Shown here: positions 58,888 to 64,000 of the stretch, piece after piece
Layout: every line of letters starts with the position of its first letter
How positions within the stretch are numbered: the stretch's first letter is position 1
Assembly: GCA_036873755.1 (NCBI GenBank)
Contig: JAVTVY010036923.1
Span: 62,001-126,000 of the forward strand
Direction: 5' to 3'
Length of the DNA: 64,000 nucleotides
DNA from: Hanleya hanleyi
Lineage: Eukaryota > Mollusca > Polyplacophora > Lepidopleurida > Hanleyidae
The notes under the pieces: model-generated
Seen by the model: the letters and a program-made list of their open reading frames with translations, nothing else
Told to the model about the DNA's origin: nothing
The model's database searches: none
Made by a program: the position numbers and the translations under genes

Positions 58888-60057
58888 ATGAAGTGCATTC
58901 GAGGTGTCCCTCGGCGGCTGTTATGTAAAGGAATACCGCTATTGCTGCTCCTTGTCTTCGTGCTTTACCTTTCCAATCGGGGCTTTTCAGGTGTGCATCG
59001 CCATTTGCTAAGTTCAGAAGTCAACATAGACGTCGACAACGAATATAATGTGTTGAAATACATCTATCAACAGTCGTCTTCACCAGAGAAACAATCTCGG
59101 GCAAAGCTCAAGACGACCGATCACATATTCAATGCAACGAAATTTGTCGATTCTGTGAGACAAAGCAGACAGGCTGACAAAACATTCGAAACATATCACA
59201 TTCCCCGTGCGTTCAAAGTGAAGTCTTACAACTATTCCTTTTCTATCAACGGCCATTCAATATGTGAAGGTGCAGCGCCATCCCTGATCATCGTGGTACC
59301 TTCTGTCCACAATGACGTAAAACGAAGGAAAGAAATAAGGGAATCGTGGGGTAGCGTGGTGAAAACAGGTGTCTGGGCGGATGGGACGTCATTGCCGAGA
59401 ATAAGGCTTGTGTTCTTCATCGCACATGGCCTATTCGTAAAGAGTCACGATTTACTGTACGAGGAAAATTCCAAATACGGAGATATTGTATTTGCAGACT
59501 TCATCGACTCCTATCGAAATCTCACAGTTAAAACGATGTCCGTCATGAACTGGGTGAGCCAATATTGTTCAGGTGCTCAATACATATTGAAAAACGATGA
59601 AGATACCATTGTGCACCTACCGCGATTATTTCGAGTGATACAAAAAGTGAATTCCAACAATACATTTATCGGCCGACAAAATCGAAACCTCTCTGTGGCG
59701 AGAGAGAACAGTAAATGGGTGACGTCCATAAAGGAATATCCTCTTAAAAAGTACCCACCTTATACCAGCGGTATGTTCTATGTTATCCCAGGTCACTTTG
59801 CTAAGAAATTGTTTGCAGTATCAGAATATTTACCACCCTTGTCAGTGGAAGACGTCTTTGTCACAGGCATTTTACGGAACGTCGTCGGAGCAGATATAAA
59901 GGATTTAGGGAGTTCTGCTTGTGAATCACCGATAACCTGTAAATTTTCACGCGAGGAAACGGTGTCTATGATAGGGATTGACGGTTACCTCCCTCTTGGC
60001 AATATTTGGGGTCGTTTCAAAAGATTGGCTGCAAAAACTAAGAAGCGGTGGCATTAA
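58888..60057 (+). CDS. Beta-1,3-galactosyltransferase/N-acetylglucosaminyltransferase family protein (GT31)
   Basis: A type II Golgi enzyme that transfers Gal or GlcNAc from a UDP-sugar in beta-1,3 linkage; exact acceptor unknown. 389 residues from the Met at 58888, within the usual range. The ATG at 58855 lies before the acceptor tattgcag|at (58871/58872), so the later Met, just inside the exon, is preferred. A short basic cytoplasmic tail is followed by a signal anchor at 16-29 (IPLLLLLVFVLYLS) and a stem. GT31 blocks in order: RRKEIRESWG (146-155), YGDIVFADFIDSYRNLTVKT (197-216), a DxD motif as DED in LKNDEDTIVH (237-239), PPYTSGMFYVIP (from 290), VEDVFVTGIL with the ED pair (320-329). N-glycosylation sequons include NATK, NYSF, NLTV and NLSV. 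The coding part is a single exon, common in this family. Intact, so likely functional. Confidence 0.92.
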   Translation: MKCIRGVPRRLLCKGIPLLLLLVFVLYLSNRGFSGVHRHLLSSEVNIDVDNEYNVLKYIYQQSSSPEKQSRAKLKTTDHIFNATKFVDSVRQSRQADKTFETYHIPRAFKVKSYNYSFSINGHSICEGAAPSLIIVVPSVHNDVKRRKEIRESWGSVVKTGVWADGTSLPRIRLVFFIAHGLFVKSHDLLYEENSKYGDIVFADFIDSYRNLTVKTMSVMNWVSQYCSGAQYILKNDEDTIVHLPRLFRVIQKVNSNNTFIGRQNRNLSVARENSKWVTSIKEYPLKKYPPYTSGMFYVIPGHFAKKLFAVSEYLPPLSVEDVFVTGILRNVVGADIKDLGSSACESPITCKFSREETVSMIGIDGYLPLGNIWGRFKRLAAKTKKRWH

Positions 60058-60107
60058 ATTCGACCAAACCACGTCCAAAAAATTCATGTGATTGGATCTA
60101 TATTGAA

Positions 60108-60113
60108 AATAAA
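60108..60113 (+). terminator. Poly(A) signal of the GT31 gene
   Basis: AATAAA 51 bp after the stop codon, in 'gaaaataaaatagaac'. No other signal lies closer. Confidence 0.6.
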
Positions 60114-60608
60114 ATAGAACATTTCGACAGAAATTAAAGGATAGCGCGGTCTAGATGATGCAGCTTCACAAATGAATGGGTTTCGGTCTGAATATTATAC
60201 TCGACTGCGAAATTGCCGATTTATTGAATATTACTGTTATCAGTCGAAGCGTATTGCATCCTAGGTACGCTCGATCTCCCGTCTGTTTCTGGGCTGAATT
60301 CAGCTTGCTTTTTAAGTTGTAGCTTTTCCTATTGCTCTTGATGTATATTATTTGCCATACGTTTATCCCACCAGCAAAATATATTTGATATTGAAACCAC
60401 GCGTTCACAAATAGTAATAATCTTCTAGATCATGTAGACGTGAATCTATTAACTTTTTTATTTTACTTCCGACATCTAGGTTTGTCCTACTGTATGGTAT
60501 ATGGTTGTGGTGTGATGTGGTGTGGTGTGATGTAGGGGATTTGGAAAATGTTCAAATGAGGTCTTCACCACACCAACTCATACCAATCCAGATAATTTAA
60601 TATATTAA
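60114..60608. other. Non-coding stretch
   Basis: Contains a 'gtgtgatgtggtgtggtgtg' low-complexity tract near 60509; otherwise nothing. Confidence 0.4.
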
Positions 60609-60842
60609 TCAGTTTTTGAGAGAAGATAGCCAGAAATAACAAAAAATCGGAAAAAGGCTTCTGAAAAGATTACGTCCGCTTGACGTCATTTCGGTCATCT
60701 TGGAATTTGTTTCATTTTCTTGTAGAGCTTGACCCAAATATATAGTATGTAAAGTGTCAGCCTTCCACCCCAAGGGGTAACGAAAATAACTAAGGATGAG
60801 GACCCCAGCATCCCCATGAGACTGGGGGTGTCTACAAACCAC
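60609..60842 (+). repeat. Dispersed repeat copy (as at 52590-52830)
   Basis: 'tcatcttggaatttgtttc', 'gtagagcttgacccaaata', 'agtgtcagcc' and 'gtaacgaaaataactaagga' align with 52730-52830 and with the reverse of 10190-10340. Confidence 0.55.
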
Positions 60843-61516
60843 CCAGGCCTTGTAGGGTTAACATGAACATAAACAGTCCATCATGTCATTTTTGTGTTCA
60901 TTATCATTTCCAATATAATGTTAAATACAGCACTTTTCATTTTCACTTTCACATTACTTCAACCGTTGCTGGATTCCCATTTTAAGCATCATTACGATTC
61001 CCCTATTTCTCTCAGTGTACCTTTACTTTTCATACACTATTGATGAATACTTCTGTTAAAGTTTCAAAACCACGAAATAATACACCATATATATCTCTAA
61101 CATTTCCGGAAAAATCCCTAAACAAGTATTTGTCGGATGCGGAATGAATTTGAAGATATTTTCTTTCTGGATAGGAAATTCCTCTTATACTCGTAGCTCC
61201 ATGTGGACGGACGCACAGACATACGAGCACACATGTCCACATGCACATGAAACGGTGCATAAACTTGATAAATTCAATCTGTGAGACTAGAGAACAATGT
61301 ACTTTAAGGCAATTCAACATGTTTGTCTCAACAACCTTGTTTTGCCGGAAGCGTTCACATCGACTTAAATTTAATGACTTTAATTCAATTACAGTGTACC
61401 ACACGTTCATAACGATGTATTTTTCCCCTTTCTGTTGGATCGCATCAGTGATTTTCTTTACAATTTTATATAGTCGAAGTGACGCCAGCTAAAATGAGAC
61501 GAGTTTCGAGAGGTAG
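60843..61516. other. Non-coding stretch
   Basis: Nothing recognised; open frames on opposite strands overlap here without motifs. Confidence 0.4.
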
Positions 61517-62650
61517 TACCGTAAACTGGGGTTAGAAGGGACGATTTTGAGACTTTTCAGATCACCTCCGCAAATACGTAGCTAATTTAGAAAAAGACCA
61601 TACGACATTTTGTGACTTCTTACTCAGTCTTCATATTGGTGATGGCTATGACCCATTATCTGTTTCAGGATTTTTTTTTTATATTTTTTTTGTGACTGTC
61701 CCTTATTACCCCAGTGATGGGGTTATAAGAGACAGTCATTCATTTGTGTTGGTGTTCCCTGTATACCCTTAATAGGGATTATAAAGGACGCATATTATGT
61801 TTTTAAAAAATACGAAAGGATGAATACAAATCATGTTTAGACATGATCAGAACATATTTGCGGAAGCGATCTGAAAGGTCTAAAAATCGATCCTTATAGG
61901 GGTTATAAGGGCCGATTATCACTGATTTTGGAATGTCAAAGTTCCTGCATGACAAGCCTCTGCCAACAGCTGCAAAGGCTTTCATTATGTCTTCTTTTAG
62001 GCTTTTGTGGCCGTGGCATGGTGTCCCTTATTACCCCATGTGCTTAACATGAAATAAAAGAAAAGAAAATTTGATTCCTGCGAATAATAATATCATAATG
62101 AAACTTATAGATTATTAGATAATTAGCCTAAACATGTACAAAATGTGATTCCTCTCACAGGTACTTTGGACCCTCCTGAAAAGATGAAGATTCGGACGTC
62201 ATTATATTTTGACAAAATGCATACATATTTTGGTTCAAGGTATTTGATAGTGTAAATGATGATGAAAACGCAACTTATCTATGGTGCATTGTCAAATACC
62301 TCAGATTCACAAAAAAACACCTTGCCTTTAAAATCAGTTTAAAAACAAAGTAGAAAAAGGCATATATTTTTTATCATTTAGAAAGTGTTCGTATAACAGT
62401 ATTTTCGTTATTTTGGGATAACACTATCTTGGAATAGCACAAATTCTAGTGCTGAAAATTTGGTCGAGTCCCGTGGGATCGCTGGTTCGAATCCCGCACG
62501 GGACAAATTTTCAGCACTAGAATCTGTGCTATTCCAAGATAGTGTTATCCCCAAAATAACGAAAATACTGTTAGAAAAATGCATTTAATGAGAATTTCGG
62601 AAAAGTGTCCATTATTACCATGGTGTCCCTTATTACCTCAGTTTACGGTA
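61517..62650. mobile_element. 1.13-kb TIR element flanked by TA
   Basis: Outer ends taccgtaaactggggtta (61517) and 'taattacctcagtttacggta'-type inverse (gtcccttattacctcagttt then acggta, ending 62650), with a TA at each border. The phrase 'gtcccttattacccca' or its inverse recurs internally at about 61698, 61712, 61890 and 62022. No transposase ORF. TA borders suggest a Tc1/mariner- or related-superfamily MITE. It contains the nested hairpin at 62394-62573. Confidence 0.65.
62394..62573. mobile_element. 180-bp hairpin element with a B-box at its apex
   Basis: Arms of ~70 bp are near-perfect inverse copies (left 'taacagtattttcgttattt', right 'aaataacgaaaatactgtta'). At the centre is gtcccgtgggatcgctggtt followed by cgaatcccgcacgggac, itself self-complementary (gtcccgt/acgggac). 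It holds GGTTCGAATCC (62484-62494), a perfect Pol III B-box. No cloverleaf or A box is present, so it is not a tRNA gene. Confidence 0.75.
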
Positions 62651-64000
62651 TTGTGACTGTTCATCTCTAGAATATAGAATGGGGGAATTCCAGATTAACG
62701 CAATACCTATAAACCAAATAGCAGTTTAGCGGTTGTCTGTTCCCGCAATACCTATAGACCAAATATCAGCTTAGCGGTTGCCTGTTCTCTTTAGGTCGAT
62801 ACACTCGCATTTGCTCCTGCATGTATGCTCAAGCTGCGATACACTGGATTTCCAAATACCGTTGGAGATTCCATAACAATTTTTGTCAAATTTTCTCAAA
62901 ATCGCAGTTTCCCAGGTCAGAGTATATCGCGATGGATTCTTGCGAAATAATTTTCTGTCTGTAATCGTTCAATATCGTTACTCAATGGTTTTACCTTCGC
63001 GAAAAAGAAAAAAAAGAAGTAAGGATCATAAAAAGTGATGCGACAAGCTTTCAGCTTCAGTAACTCAGATACTGCTGTACGACAGGTTTGACTTGCGAAG
63101 TTCCTATTTCACCCGGTTATTTTACGGATTTTACATTTTAGTATGTTCTGCATCCACAAATGCGCCATTGTAATTCTTAAAGGAGAACTCGCTTGCACGT
63201 ATTTTCCGTTCCACATTTCCTCGTTGACAATTTCTTTGTAAATTGACGGGTTTTGCGGAAATAATTTATTTTATTTCGGCAATAGAGCGATTTTCGCCAA
63301 CAACTCAAGTGCCAGTGCCCCACCATTAGATAAGCCAGAGTTGGAAAAAATAAGTCCGAATTTAGGGAGAATGACACCGTACTTGAGTGCAAGTAACATA
63401 TTGTTGTGGCGAGCACAATGTGACACAACTAATGATATCGCCTCTGTTACTTAGCATGGTACAAAAACAACGGCACTGTCCATTGAGCCTCGTTTTCGTG
63501 TACAAATGTGGTGGCGCCATACAACCACTCTTCCCAGAGGAAACACATCCCAAATTATCACATAGAATTAATTATTTTCGTGAAAAACGGAGTATGTATA
63601 TAGTGCACAGTCCTGAAAAGAATGACGTTGAAGAGTCTTACTCTTTAATTGTAGTTCCTAGTTCGCATATACCAACAACAAACGGCCTTCGTGCTATTTA
63701 CCTGCACTCTGCGGGAAAACACATCCTACTACTGCTCCTTCATCTATAATCTCGATACCAAAGCACGACGAATCATTAGCTAAAATATTTCTTCTTATCA
63801 GAGAGAACAATCCTTCCCTCTCGTTTCTACAACTTTCACTAATAAAAGAAAAAAACGATTCATTCTCAGTAATCGAAAGAAAAATGGGATATAAACGATT
63901 TTCTATATAAAATCCCCGCGCGATATGTTTTATGAATCGTTCCTGCCTATTCGTCCGCTTCTGTGTGTAGTCGAACGCGTTTAAAGAAACATTAAACAGT
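62651..64000. other. Non-coding stretch at right edge
   Basis: A ~60-bp doublet sits at about 62700-62790 ('caatacctataaaccaaata' / 'caatacctatagaccaaata'). The 120-codon frame at 63387-63749 has no family motif. A TATA-like element precedes the window end. Confidence 0.4.
63903..63912 (+). promoter_or_regulatory. Possible TATA box
   Basis: 'ctatataaaa' followed by 'tccccgcgcg' at the right end could mark a + strand promoter whose gene lies outside the window. No downstream gene is visible to confirm it. Confidence 0.25.

Noticed and set aside
62484..62494. tRNA gene around the perfect B-box
   Set aside because: No A box, anticodon arm or D arm can be formed; the surrounding bases pair as one long hairpin.
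63387..63749. 120-codon frame near the right end
   Set aside because: No motif, and it overlaps an open minus-strand frame; probably chance.

Overview
This is eukaryotic, intron-bearing, AT-rich DNA with very low coding density and many interspersed repeats. The repeat types point to a marine mollusc. They include transposons that start with a GC hairpin followed by runs of 'gtccgtcc' and ~100-170 bp tandem cores (resembling the bivalve 'pearl'/CvE class), a SINE ending in 'GACGTTAAACC' plus (CT)n, and remnants of a Penelope-like reverse transcriptase. I cannot name the species.

Only two host genes are recognisable. At 33107-33842 is the 3' coding exon of a class A (rhodopsin-like) peptide GPCR, running from just after the DRY motif at the end of TM3 to the stop codon; its upstream exon(s) were not found. 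At 58888-60057 is an intact beta-1,3-glycosyltransferase of family GT31, in one coding exon behind a splice acceptor, with a poly(A) signal 51 bp after the stop. Both are on the + strand and ~25 kb apart, and nothing suggests that they work together.

The rest is mostly mobile DNA. 1-10 kb: a 29-bp satellite interrupted by a Penelope-like RT pseudogene, itself split by a pearl-like element (copy A). 10-19 kb: a 160-bp tandem-core element, a MITE family carrying a tiny SINE insertion, and copy B carrying a fuller SINE insertion. 20-28 kb: a 1.1 kb inverted-repeat element packed with CACGTG palindromes, small hairpin elements, and 33-bp and 27-bp minisatellites. 28-32 kb: a LINE RT scrap and copy C inside another Penelope-like remnant. 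33-37 kb: the GPCR exon and its downstream DNA. 39-43.7 kb: a young LTR retrotransposon on the minus strand with identical 557-bp LTRs and one ORF (coiled coil, CCHC knuckle, C-terminal hydrophobic segment), with no polymerase seen. 44.7-48.8 kb: a ~2 kb tandem segmental duplication. 49.7-55.6 kb: nested tandem-core elements. 56.2-57.6 kb: a terminal-inverted-repeat element with GATATC palindrome arrays. 58-60 kb: the GT31 gene next to a MITE. 61.5-62.65 kb: a TA-flanked element containing a nested 180-bp hairpin with a tRNA-type B-box at its apex.

The most interesting observations are: (1) copies A-C carry dense AGGTCA half-sites arranged as perfect estrogen-response-type palindromes and DR1 repeats; (2) the LTR element with a membrane-segment-bearing gag-like ORF and no pol; (3) two inverted-repeat elements built from short perfect palindromes (CACGTG and GATATC types); (4) the hairpin with a Pol III B-box at its tip. 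All boundaries were read by eye and are approximate unless a precise junction is described.
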